A DNA stretch of 43,511 nucleotides from Deltaproteobacteria bacterium (lineage in GTDB: Bacteria; Desulfobacterota; Desulfobacteria; Desulfobacterales; Desulfosalsimonadaceae), in contig JAADHK010000019.1 in the NCBI GenBank assembly GCA_013151835.1, positions 1,879-45,389 on the forward strand, written 5' to 3'. The first letter of the stretch is position 1; the number at the start of each line of letters is the position of its first letter. Of this stretch, positions 18,728 through 26,022 are shown in pieces. Under the pieces are notes generated by a model. The model did not search any database and was not told the DNA's origin. It saw only the letters and a program-made list of their open reading frames with translations. The position numbers and the translations under genes are program-made.

Positions 18728-19041
18728 CATACCCCGCGCCATCTTGCCATTGGCAAATCCATGTCATAATACTTGCAATTTCCGAGTGGTCGGTTATATA
18801 AAATATTCAGCGGCAGCTGGCTGAGATATCCTGTCCGTCCTCAAATTTTTTCGTCTTGCCGGGAGAGACTGATAAACCGGCACATGGGATCAATAAATTC
18901 AGAATTATACCGTCATCGGATACAAATAATGATTTGCTGAAAAAGGCCCGGGATGCAGTCGCGCGCGGGGTTGATTTTGAAATGCTTCGATATGCCGCAT
19001 AAGATCGTTATAATTCCAGTCTGTCAAAAGAAGATGAACGC
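18728..19041. other. Gene-poor stretch, only an open frame without start
   Basis: One frame (18802-19002, plus) stays open for 66 codons and reads HGINKFRIIP, then LLKKARDAVARGVDFEM, but has no start codon or ribosome site and matches nothing I know. It may be another decayed fragment. Nothing else is seen. Confidence 0.3.
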
Positions 19042-19497
19042 ATGAGCTATTATGTTTGGGGGTCGCATATGACCTGTCCGGATTACCTGCAGGCAAAGAG
19101 TTTTGCAGGAGATGCCACTTCTGCCTCACGGGAAGCGGCCCGTTCGGTTTCAATGGAAATTTCGCGCCAGACCCGGGAGGTCATCGCCATAAACGAGGTC
19201 CTTGCCCGGGACAATGTCCGGGTGATGGAAGCTTCCAGCAACCAGATTACGGGCGCACTCAACGAGGGCTTTGACCGGCTTTCCTACGTTATGGAGGATA
19301 TTTCAGAGGGCATTAACAATCTTGATGCCACTTTTCACTGGGGATTCGGGAAGGTGATCGCGTCTCTGGGCCACATGAGCGATACTTTGGAAGAATTGGT
19401 CAAAATCGCAAAGACGCCGGTGCAGACCGTAGTGTTCAACCATTTTTACATCGCCGACGTCGGCGATGTAAAAAACCAATATTTATGCTTTGTATAG
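19042..19497 (+). pseudogene. Truncated hypothetical protein, cut at a perfect palindrome
   Basis: The frame encodes SMEISRQTREVIAINEVLA, then NQITGALNEGFDRLSY, then ATFHWGFGKVIASLGHM and AKTPVQTVVFNHF: long amphipathic helices of a type found at the N-terminus of larger bacterial proteins that, to my recollection, continue into helical repeats. After FNHF the reading passes into a perfect 32-bp palindrome and ends within 16 residues that look random (YIADVGDVKNQYLCFV). The gene therefore seems broken here. A weak AAGAAG precedes the ATG. Function unknown. Confidence 0.6.
19443..19474. repeat. Perfect 32-bp palindrome
   Basis: TTTTTACATCGCCGAC is followed directly by its exact reverse complement GTCGGCGATGTAAAAA, without any loop. 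The T-run precedes and the A-run follows the stem on both strands, so it does not have the layout of a rho-independent terminator. It marks the end of the truncated reading frame. Confidence 0.95.
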
Positions 19498-19688
19498 AGA
19501 ATAAGGATTGTGAAGACCTGGAACGTCGTAAGGTATACCAGATGTTACCTGATGATGAGGCATTGAAAGAAGGATTTTTGAGGGTCATCGACGAATCAGG
19601 TGAGGATTATCTCTACCCAAAGTTCTATTTCATTTCGGTTCAAGTGCCACTAGAGGCGCAGGAAGCCCTGCAATTCGCAAGCGGATAG
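19485..19688 (+). CDS. Small conserved hypothetical protein
   Basis: A 67-residue product with CIENKDCEDLERRKVYQMLP and RVIDESGEDYLYP, then FYFISVQVPLEAQEAL. I recall short proteins with this KVYQxLPDxxA...IDESGEDYLYP pattern in many bacteria, often beside toxin-antitoxin or mobile regions; no function is assigned. No ribosome site is visible before the ATG, and it overlaps the end of the truncated frame by 13 bases, so its own N-terminus may have been lost at the same break. Confidence 0.6.
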   Translation: MLCIENKDCEDLERRKVYQMLPDDEALKEGFLRVIDESGEDYLYPKFYFISVQVPLEAQEALQFASG

Positions 19689-19736
19689 AGATTTTCTCAT
19701 TCGTCCTTATTCGCAGTCTACGTCAACCGATAACAA

Positions 19737-19985
19737 TCAACCGTCAACCGCCACCCTTATCCTTGCGTCAAGGGCGATTGTACCCCCTTTCCCCGGCATG
19801 ACACGCACGGGGTTGAGGTCCAGTTCCCGTATTTGCGGAAATTTCGTCACCAGATGGGATACTCGAAGAATTGCATCCACAAAGGCATCTATGTCTCCTT
19901 TGGCTTCGCCCCTGGCTCCGGAAAGCAGCCCAACCGATTTCAGCCCGTTCAGTTTTTTACGGATTTTTTTTATGGAAAGATTTTG
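19737..19985 (-). pseudogene. C-terminal remnant of an ADP-forming acyl-CoA synthetase (remnant B)
   Basis: Read on the minus strand from the in-frame stop near 19986, the frame gives LKSVGLLSGARGEAKGDIDA, FVDAILRVSHLVTKFPQIRE, then LDLNPVRVMPGKGG and TIALDARIRVAVDG with stop. This is the end of the ATP-grasp domain of the acetate-CoA ligase (ADP-forming)/acyl-CoA synthetase family (LLxGxRG, PxIxELDxNP, ALDAR). About 82 codons of a usual 700 remain, with no start. The leader of the next gene begins inside its 5' edge. It fills most of the 343-bp gap before the phosphodiesterase gene. Confidence 0.82.
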
Positions 19986-20031
19986 TCAAGGAGTGACGAA
20001 CTGGGTGGAAATAAGATAAAAAGGAGTTTTA

Positions 20032-20838
20032 ATGCCCGATTGTGGCGGATCAAAAAGACATTTCAGAAACTGGCCGTGGATCATCGCCCACCGCGGCGCC
20101 CGGGCCGAGGCCCCGGAAAACACCCATGCCGCGTTTGAAGCAGCGATCCGGCATGGAGTGGATGGCATTGAGCTTGACGTTCAGCTCACGTCGGACGATG
20201 TTCCTGTTATTTTCCATGATAACGGCATGTCGAGGATATTGGGTGTTGACAGGCCGGTCTCATCATTTTCCCATGCCGAGCTCTCAGGATTTGACATGGG
20301 GGGATGGTTTTCACCGGATTTTAAGGGGGAATCGATCCCGACCCTGGAATCGGTTATAGACCGATACGCCGACAAAACAATTCTGTTGGTGGAGATAAAA
20401 TCCATGCCCCAATGGTCGAACAGTCCCGGGCTCCGGAAGAAGTCGGCCTTGTCGGTAACCCGCATGATCCAGCGCATGGTTCCGGCCGAACGGATGGATG
20501 GAATTTATGTGCTTTCCTTTGACCCCATTATTCTTGACATGGCCCATGAGTATGCGCCCGAAATTAAACTTGTTCGGAATTTGCATTTACCGATAGACGA
20601 TCATGAGATACTCCAGGGCATGAACCAAGGGGTTTTCGCTTGCGGCCTTGCCTCTGAGCGGCTGACCCTGAACTTTATGATACATATTCACTCCCTTGGG
20701 CTGCGTGTGATGACATATTCGTGTAATACTGCAAAAGAGATTGACAGGGCGCTTGAACTCGGAGTTGACATGGTCCTGACTGATGATCCGGATGAAATAG
20801 TCGGCCATTTCAGGGAAAGGGTCTCGGCCCTTGAATAA
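20032..20838 (+). CDS. Glycerophosphodiester phosphodiesterase
   Basis: The 268-residue protein is a GDPD-family TIM barrel that splits glycerophosphodiesters into glycerol 3-phosphate and an alcohol. It has the metal and catalytic segments WIIAHRGARAEAPENTHAAF, GIELDVQLTSDDVPVIFHD and LVEIKS, and the end LELGVDMVLTDDPD. There is no signal peptide, so it should be cytoplasmic (UgpQ-like). AAAAAGGAG six bases before the ATG supports the start. Its leader overlaps the acyl-CoA synthetase remnant. Confidence 0.94.
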   Translation: MPDCGGSKRHFRNWPWIIAHRGARAEAPENTHAAFEAAIRHGVDGIELDVQLTSDDVPVIFHDNGMSRILGVDRPVSSFSHAELSGFDMGGWFSPDFKGESIPTLESVIDRYADKTILLVEIKSMPQWSNSPGLRKKSALSVTRMIQRMVPAERMDGIYVLSFDPIILDMAHEYAPEIKLVRNLHLPIDDHEILQGMNQGVFACGLASERLTLNFMIHIHSLGLRVMTYSCNTAKEIDRALELGVDMVLTDDPDEIVGHFRERVSALE

Positions 20839-20958
20839 TTTTGAAATCTCGGATATTCTGGCAGGTGAAAGTATCTTGGGGCCGGATCAAGATGCTGTCC
20901 CGCTATGAGTGGCGGACATCCAACCGGGGATTCAGTATATAAAGCAAAGGAGAAGATT

Positions 20959-22503
20959 GTGATCGGAAAAAGAGCTTTTTTATCATTTGTTGTTTTTTTT
21001 GCGTCTGTCTATTCCGCCTTTGGAGCGGCAACAACGCCCACCAATGTCAATCTAACGGCCGACATGAATTCCGTTACCGTAACCTGGTCCGGAAATAGTT
21101 CCACTGATGATGGATATTACGTTTACTGGGGAACCAGCTCCACGGATATTTCACAACAGGAACCATTAATCGACAAGAATACATATACATACACCATAAG
21201 CGGCCTTGATTCCGCTACAACTTATTATGTGCAGATTACGGCCGAATATAAAGGTGTGGAGTCGATAAGGACAACCGAGCAACACATCACAACAACGATC
21301 GACACCCCGCCCGCCGTGCCGTCCGGCCTGGCTGTTTCCGGTGAGGTTTCGGGAAGTTCAGTGACACTCACATGGACCGCAAATACCGAGAGTGATCTGG
21401 ATAAATACACCATACATTACGGCACAAACGCCGGGGCCCTGACTTCCACCAAGGATGTCGACGCATCAACGGCTCCTCAAACAACCATGGATGGGCTTGT
21501 CGCTTCGACACGGTATTATTTTGCCGTATCCGCCATCGATACCGCTGGCAATAAATCGGCCAATTCAGCCGTCCTTACCGTGGATACGTTGGTTGACAAC
21601 TTTCCTCCCGATGTCCCCGGCAGCATAAGCGCGGTTGTCTCAGGAATAGGGGAGATAAGTGTAACCATTGATCCCGGAAACGATCAAATGCATGATTTCG
21701 CGGGTGTTTATCTGTATTACAGCAGTCTCCCCGGGGGTTATGTTGACCCTGTTGACCTCGGCGTCGGCACCTCCTATGTTCTTACCGGTCTTGAACAGGA
21801 CAGCACCTGGTATTTCGCGGCATCCGCCTATGATACCTCCGGCAATGAAAGCTTAAAGACCGCCGAGGTGTCAACTGTCGTGGAAAGGACGACCGGTTTT
21901 CTCGACAGCACCTCCGGATTTGACGGGGGCTGTTTTATTTCAACGGTTTCTTCCGGGAAAAAGGACAGGGTTGAAAAGAAAAACCGGGCCGGTGTTTCCG
22001 TTGGATATCTCTGGACGGCCGAAAAGGATTTCAAGTCATTTTACGGAAAGGACAGGTACCCGGTTTTTGTCTTCTATGATCGGGATCTTTTTTCTCATGT
22101 TTCAGCGGAGATTTCTGCGGGATTCATGCGCAGGAGCGGAAATCTCCGAACGGTCTCAGGCGCAGGAACCGGTATTTCCAGCACCATGACCCTTGTGCCG
22201 GTTGCCGCGTCCCTGGATTATAATTTCGGAATCATTTCCCATGTTAAGGGCTTTATCGGGGCGGGCACGGATTACTGGTATGTAAATGAAAAACCGGATG
22301 CAACCGGTTTTCAGATGGATACAAAGGAATGGGTCGGGGGGTATCACGGTCATGCCGGGGTCTGGCTTTACAATGAGGATCCGGCCTATGCCGATTGGGG
22401 AGTAAAAATCGAGGGTAATTATGCAAAGATCGACCGGTTCGGCAATAATGACACGGATATTGGCGGGTGGATATTTGATATGGGGTTTTTTTACCGGTTT
22501 TGA
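20959..22503 (+). CDS. Surface protein: fibronectin type III domains plus C-terminal barrel
   Basis: From a GTG at 20959 with AAAGGAG seven bases upstream, the product is 514 residues with a signal peptide (AFLSFVVFFASVYSAFGA). Three fibronectin type III domains follow (about residues 25-110, 115-208 and 213-308), each with the core tyrosine/tryptophan and ending such as LDSATTYYVQITAEYKG or LVASTRYYFAVSAIDTAGN. A linker rich in charges leads to a C-terminal part with barrel-like strands (AGVSVGYLWTAEKDF to WIFDMGFFYRF) that ends in phenylalanine. It probably sits in the outer membrane with the FnIII part either in the periplasm or outside. I know no characterised homologue. Confidence 0.75.
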   Translation: MIGKRAFLSFVVFFASVYSAFGAATTPTNVNLTADMNSVTVTWSGNSSTDDGYYVYWGTSSTDISQQEPLIDKNTYTYTISGLDSATTYYVQITAEYKGVESIRTTEQHITTTIDTPPAVPSGLAVSGEVSGSSVTLTWTANTESDLDKYTIHYGTNAGALTSTKDVDASTAPQTTMDGLVASTRYYFAVSAIDTAGNKSANSAVLTVDTLVDNFPPDVPGSISAVVSGIGEISVTIDPGNDQMHDFAGVYLYYSSLPGGYVDPVDLGVGTSYVLTGLEQDSTWYFAASAYDTSGNESLKTAEVSTVVERTTGFLDSTSGFDGGCFISTVSSGKKDRVEKKNRAGVSVGYLWTAEKDFKSFYGKDRYPVFVFYDRDLFSHVSAEISAGFMRRSGNLRTVSGAGTGISSTMTLVPVAASLDYNFGIISHVKGFIGAGTDYWYVNEKPDATGFQMDTKEWVGGYHGHAGVWLYNEDPAYADWGVKIEGNYAKIDRFGNNDTDIGGWIFDMGFFYRF

Positions 22504-22578
22504 GGTTTTCGGGCTGTGTGGCAGCGCCCGGTCAGAATCCCGGGTTGCATTATTTTCAAAAAGGGTATGGTTTGTGCT

Positions 22579-22845
22579 ATGGGAAAATTTGAAAAACTGA
22601 TTTTTCAAATACTTCGGGGCATGAGTGATTCCAATATAGCCTTTGCTGATTTAGTCGGCTTGTTGAAATATTTTGATTTTGATATGCGAATCAAGGGAAG
22701 TCATCATATTTTTCGAAAAGCCGGTATATTAGAAAAAGTTAATTTGCAAAAGGAAGGTTGTAAGGCCAAACCATATCAGGTCCGTCAAGTCCGTAATATT
22801 ATCGTTAAATACAAATTGGGGGGAGAAAATAATGGACAAGTATGA
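22579..22845 (+). CDS. hicA: HicA-type toxin
   Basis: An 88-residue double-stranded-RNA-binding-fold mRNA interferase. The segment RIKGSHHIFRK holds the conserved catalytic histidine with its GSHH context, and FADLVGLLKYFDF is the usual first helix. The ATG at 22579 is preferred; one at 22567 would add four residues. It overlaps the antitoxin gene by 14 bases. Confidence 0.85.
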   Translation: MGKFEKLIFQILRGMSDSNIAFADLVGLLKYFDFDMRIKGSHHIFRKAGILEKVNLQKEGCKAKPYQVRQVRNIIVKYKLGGENNGQV

Positions 22846-23044
22846 GATTATTATTTATTGGAGCGATGAAGACAATGCCTTTATTGCCGAGGCTCCGGAG
22901 CTTCCCGGTTGTATGGCCCATGGATATACACATGAAGACGCACTTGTCAGTATAAAAAAAGCCATGGAACTTTGGATGGAAACAGCAAAAGAGTTTGACG
23001 AGCTAATTCCGGCGCCACGGGGCCGTCGCCTTGCCTTTGCATAA
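22832..23044 (+). CDS. hicB: HicB-type antitoxin
   Basis: A 70-residue protein with the HicB partial RNase H-like fold: YEIIIYWSDEDNAFIAEAPE then LPGCMAHGYTHEDAL and KKAMELWMETAKE. A separate DNA-binding domain is absent, as in the short HicB class. GGGGG lies 9 bases before the ATG. It neutralises the HicA encoded just upstream. Confidence 0.9.
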   Translation: MDKYEIIIYWSDEDNAFIAEAPELPGCMAHGYTHEDALVSIKKAMELWMETAKEFDELIPAPRGRRLAFA

Positions 23045-23147
23045 TCCGGCATGAGTTCTGGTTTTTTTTACCGGTTTTGCTCATTTACTATAAGTCGGGC
23101 TTGTGGTAACTATTTCGAAACCACGGGCACGTCGAAGGGCGGAAAAT

Positions 23148-23615
23148 ATGCGGATCGGTTTCGGGTATGACATCCATCGCCTTGTTCCAGGCCGTGACCT
23201 GGTGCTGGGAGGTGTCCATATCCCCTATGATCTTGGCCTTGACGGGCATTCCGATGCCGATGCCCTTGTCCATGCCCTGTGTGACGCACTCTTCGGAGCT
23301 GCCGGTATGGGAGATATTGGACAACATTTTCCGGATACAGATCCCGCCTTTAAGGGGATTTACAGTATTGATCTGTTGTGTCTGACCTGGAAGACGGTAT
23401 CGGAACGATTTGCCGCGATAGGCAACATCGATGCCACAATTCTTGCCCAGACCCCTAAAATGGCGCCGCATATCCCGGCCATGGTTGAAAAGATCGCGGC
23501 CTCGCTTGGAATCGGGGCTGAATTTGTAAATATCAAGGCGACCACGACCGAGGGGCTGGGGAACATTGGTGAAAACAAGGCCATTGCCGCCATGTGCGTG
23601 GTTTTAATCGAATAG
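23148..23615 (+). CDS. ispF: 2-C-methyl-D-erythritol 2,4-cyclodiphosphate synthase
   Basis: IspF forms the cyclodiphosphate in the MEP isoprenoid pathway. The 155-residue length is normal, and the zinc ligands are present: Asp8 and His10 in GFGYDIHRL and the histidine of DGHSDADALVHALCDALFG. MGDIGQHFPDTDP and ATTTEGLG complete the signature. The frame is open from 23103; the ATG at 23148 starts the fold after GGGCGGAAAAT. ispD is not in the window. cysS follows after a toxin-antitoxin pair, which looks inserted between ispF and cysS (inference, as the two are often neighbours). Confidence 0.96.
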   Translation: MRIGFGYDIHRLVPGRDLVLGGVHIPYDLGLDGHSDADALVHALCDALFGAAGMGDIGQHFPDTDPAFKGIYSIDLLCLTWKTVSERFAAIGNIDATILAQTPKMAPHIPAMVEKIAASLGIGAEFVNIKATTTEGLGNIGENKAIAAMCVVLIE

Positions 23616-23758
23616 ATTTACCTGTCTATTTGTTGTGACTAAGCTGCACGACAAGCAGATGATATAAAGATGTGCGAAGAAAAACACCGACGGGCCCGAT
23701 CCACGGAATCCTCCTTGGTCGGGTTTGATTGAAATCTGTTTTCTTATGAGGCTAAAAG

Positions 23759-24052
23759 ATGCCACATGTCATTACAGCAGTTTATGAAAATGGAGTGTTG
23801 CGTCCGATAACACCACTCCGGCTGAAGGAACATCAAAAAGTCAAGGTGCAGATTGTGCCCGATTCCCCCATGGAAACAGTCGATCACGTTTTACAATTAT
23901 TAAGCAGTGCCGGACGAGTAACTCCACCTCGAAAGCAGTCGGCCCAATCCCAGACATCCGACGGTGAACGCCTTAAACTCGCTCGTTTTTTGGGAAAGTC
24001 CGCCGATAAATCCCTTTCGGATTTTATTCTTGAAGAACGAGACGCACGATGA
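23759..24052 (+). CDS. DUF104-type antitoxin
   Basis: A 97-residue protein whose first 35 residues (ITAVYENGVLRPITPLRLKE then HQKVKVQIV) match the small beta-barrel DUF104/AF2212 antitoxin family. The C-terminal half is polar and likely binds the toxin. GAGG eight bases before the ATG. Its stop overlaps the start of the PIN gene as ATGA, so translation is coupled. Confidence 0.82.
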   Translation: MPHVITAVYENGVLRPITPLRLKEHQKVKVQIVPDSPMETVDHVLQLLSSAGRVTPPRKQSAQSQTSDGERLKLARFLGKSADKSLSDFILEERDAR

Positions 24053-24525
24053 ATTTATACTTTTTTGATAGTAGCGCACTCGTAAAACGCTATGTCCATG
24101 AGGCGGGTTCGCAATGGGTTCATACCGTTACAAGATTATCAGTCTCAAACATTCTATTTGTCAGTCGAATTACGCTGGTTGAAATCTCCAGCGCTTTTGC
24201 CCGCCTTGAACGTGAAGGCAAGGTCGATTCATCCCAAATTTTGGCTACGTTTCAACTTTTCGAGCATGACTGGAAGAATCAATATCAAATTGTAGAGATT
24301 GATGAAGCACTTAGTGAAAATGCTGGACAATTGGTACGGAAGTATCCATTGCGAGCGTATGATAGTGTGCAATTAGCCTCGGCCCTGAGTCTGCTCCCTT
24401 TTTTCAACGGAATCGATTCGTCCTTGTTTACGTTTGTTTGTGCTGATGATCGATTGCTGTCAGTCGCTCAATCAGAAGGATTGCGAACTGAAAATCCAAA
24501 CAGTCATTTGACTGCCCGAACTTAA
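24049..24525 (+). CDS. PIN-domain toxin
   Basis: The 158-residue protein has the PIN acidic residues: Asp7 in FFDSSALVKRYV, Glu about 43 in TLVEISSAF, Asp about 105 in LRAYDSVQLASAL and a final acidic pair in CADDRLL. It is paired with the DUF104 antitoxin four bases upstream and should be a ribonuclease of the VapC class. Together the two genes make the second PIN toxin-antitoxin module of the window. Confidence 0.9.
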   Translation: MNLYFFDSSALVKRYVHEAGSQWVHTVTRLSVSNILFVSRITLVEISSAFARLEREGKVDSSQILATFQLFEHDWKNQYQIVEIDEALSENAGQLVRKYPLRAYDSVQLASALSLLPFFNGIDSSLFTFVCADDRLLSVAQSEGLRTENPNSHLTART

Positions 24526-24541
24526 CGGACCAAGCAATAAA

Positions 24542-25996
24542 ATGAGTATAAGAATATATAATACCCTTACGCGACAAAAGGAAACGTTTGTCCCCCTTTC
24601 GCCCGGCCGGGTGCGGATGTATGTCTGCGGTCCCACCGTCTATGATTCGTGCCATATCGGGCACGCCCGATCCATAGTTGTCTTTGATATTATTTACAGG
24701 TATTTGAGAAAGTCCGGGTACGAGGTTGTTTATGTCAGGAATTTTACGGACATAGATGATAAGATAATCCGGCGTGCAAATGATGTCGGGGTCAGCGTGC
24801 AGGAGCTCTCCCAAAAATATATCGATGAATTCCATACCGACATGGCGGCCTTAAATGTGCTTGATCCGGCTTCGGAACCCCGCGCCACGGACCATATTTC
24901 CGATATTATCGATCTGGTCTCCCGGTTGAAGGAAAAAGGTCATGCTTATGTTGTGGAGGGAGACGTATACTTTTCAGTGGAATCGTGGGAAAAGTACGGC
25001 CGCCTTTCGGGACGAAAACTTGAGGACATGGCGGCAGGCGCCCGCGTAGCCGTTGATGAACGCAAACGTAATCCCTTTGATTTCGCATTGTGGAAAGCCT
25101 CCAAGCCCGGTGAACCCTGGTGGGAAAGCCCCTGGGGAAAAGGCAGACCCGGGTGGCACATCGAATGCTCGGCCATGAGCGCACATTTCCTTGGCCAGCC
25201 TTTTGATATTCACGGCGGCGGCAAGGATCTTGTCTTTCCCCATCATGAAAACGAAATAGCACAGTCTGAGGCGGCCTTTGGCAAATTATTTGTCAAGTAT
25301 TGGGTTCATAACGGATTTGTGAACATCGATCATGAGAAGATGTCAAAGTCTTTGGGAAATTTTCTCATGATAAAGGATATTGTCGCAAGGTTTCCCGGTG
25401 AAGCCCTGCGGCTCTTTCTTTTGTCTAACCACTACCGTTCGCCGGTGGATTACACTGAAAAGGCCTTGACGGATGCCCTTTCCGGCCTTGACAAGCTTTA
25501 TTCCGTTGTCCAAAGGCTCGAAGAATTCCTGGAAACCGCCCCTCTTTCCGCATGTGCAGGCGAAGAACGGCAAACTGATGGATTCGCGGCAAGGTTTGAT
25601 GCCGCCATGGACGATGATTTTAACACCGCCATGGGGATCGGGATTCTCTTTGACGCGGCCCGGCAGGCCAACCGGCTCCTTGACTCCAAAGATGCGGTGA
25701 ACAAAAACAGGGCTTCATCCGCCGCCCTGCTCCATAAGGAGATAAAGGAGATAACATCAGTCCTCGGGATATTGTCACAGCCGGCTGAACAATACCTGGA
25801 ACAACGGCGCATGGCCGGGGTGGCTGAAAAGACGGACATTGATCCTGCATGGATCGAGACGCAAATCCAGGCACGTGTAGATGCGAGAAAGGCAAAGGAC
25901 TTTTCGGGCGCCGACAGGATACGGGATGAACTCGCGGCGCTCGGCATTGTGTTGGAAGACCGCCCCGAAGGCACCCGGTGGCGGGTTGAGCCATGA
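24542..25996 (+). CDS. cysS: Cysteinyl-tRNA synthetase
   Basis: CysRS charges tRNA-Cys. The 484-residue class I enzyme shows [18 protein letters not shown] with the HIGH motif and first zinc cysteine, WHIECSAMS and [11 protein letters not shown] for the remaining zinc ligands, and [10 protein letters not shown] (KMSKS). The C-terminal anticodon-recognition helices are complete. The stop TGA overlaps an ATG that begins a nine-codon frame leading to uvrB. Confidence 0.97.
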   Translation: MSIRIYNTLTRQKETFVPLSPGRVRMYVCGPTVYDSCHIGHARSIVVFDIIYRYLRKSGYEVVYVRNFTDIDDKIIRRANDVGVSVQELSQKYIDEFHTDMAALNVLDPASEPRATDHISDIIDLVSRLKEKGHAYVVEGDVYFSVESWEKYGRLSGRKLEDMAAGARVAVDERKRNPFDFALWKASKPGEPWWESPWGKGRPGWHIECSAMSAHFLGQPFDIHGGGKDLVFPHHENEIAQSEAAFGKLFVKYWVHNGFVNIDHEKMSKSLGNFLMIKDIVARFPGEALRLFLLSNHYRSPVDYTEKALTDALSGLDKLYSVVQRLEEFLETAPLSACAGEERQTDGFAARFDAAMDDDFNTAMGIGILFDAARQANRLLDSKDAVNKNRASSAALLHKEIKEITSVLGILSQPAEQYLEQRRMAGVAEKTDIDPAWIETQIQARVDARKAKDFSGADRIRDELAALGIVLEDRPEGTRWRVEP

Positions 25997-26022
25997 AGGA
26001 TTTTATATCCATACGCATATGA
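25993..26022 (+). CDS. Nine-codon minicistron bridging cysS and uvrB
   Basis: ATG at 25993 overlaps the cysS stop as ATGA, encodes MKDFISIRI, and its own TGA overlaps the uvrB start as ATGA at 26019-26022. uvrB itself has no ribosome site near its ATG. The arrangement could pass ribosomes from cysS to uvrB by two successive stop-start overlaps. It may equally be chance. Confidence 0.3.
   Translation: MKDFISIRI

Noticed and set aside
18612-18824. 70-codon plus-strand frame containing PHSHAPAWECIPRA
   Set aside because: It is the translation of the REP hairpin CATTCCCACGC-TCCG-GCGTGGGAATG and of remnant A antisense; such peptides arise wherever this repeat occurs.
18802-19002. 66-codon open frame ending LLKKARDAVARGVDFEM and beyond
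   Set aside because: No start codon or ribosome site and no recognised similarity; noted only as a possible decayed fragment.
19443-19474. 32-bp palindrome as a rho-independent terminator
   Set aside because: The T-run lies before and the A-run after the stem on either strand, so no U-tract follows the hairpin in the RNA.
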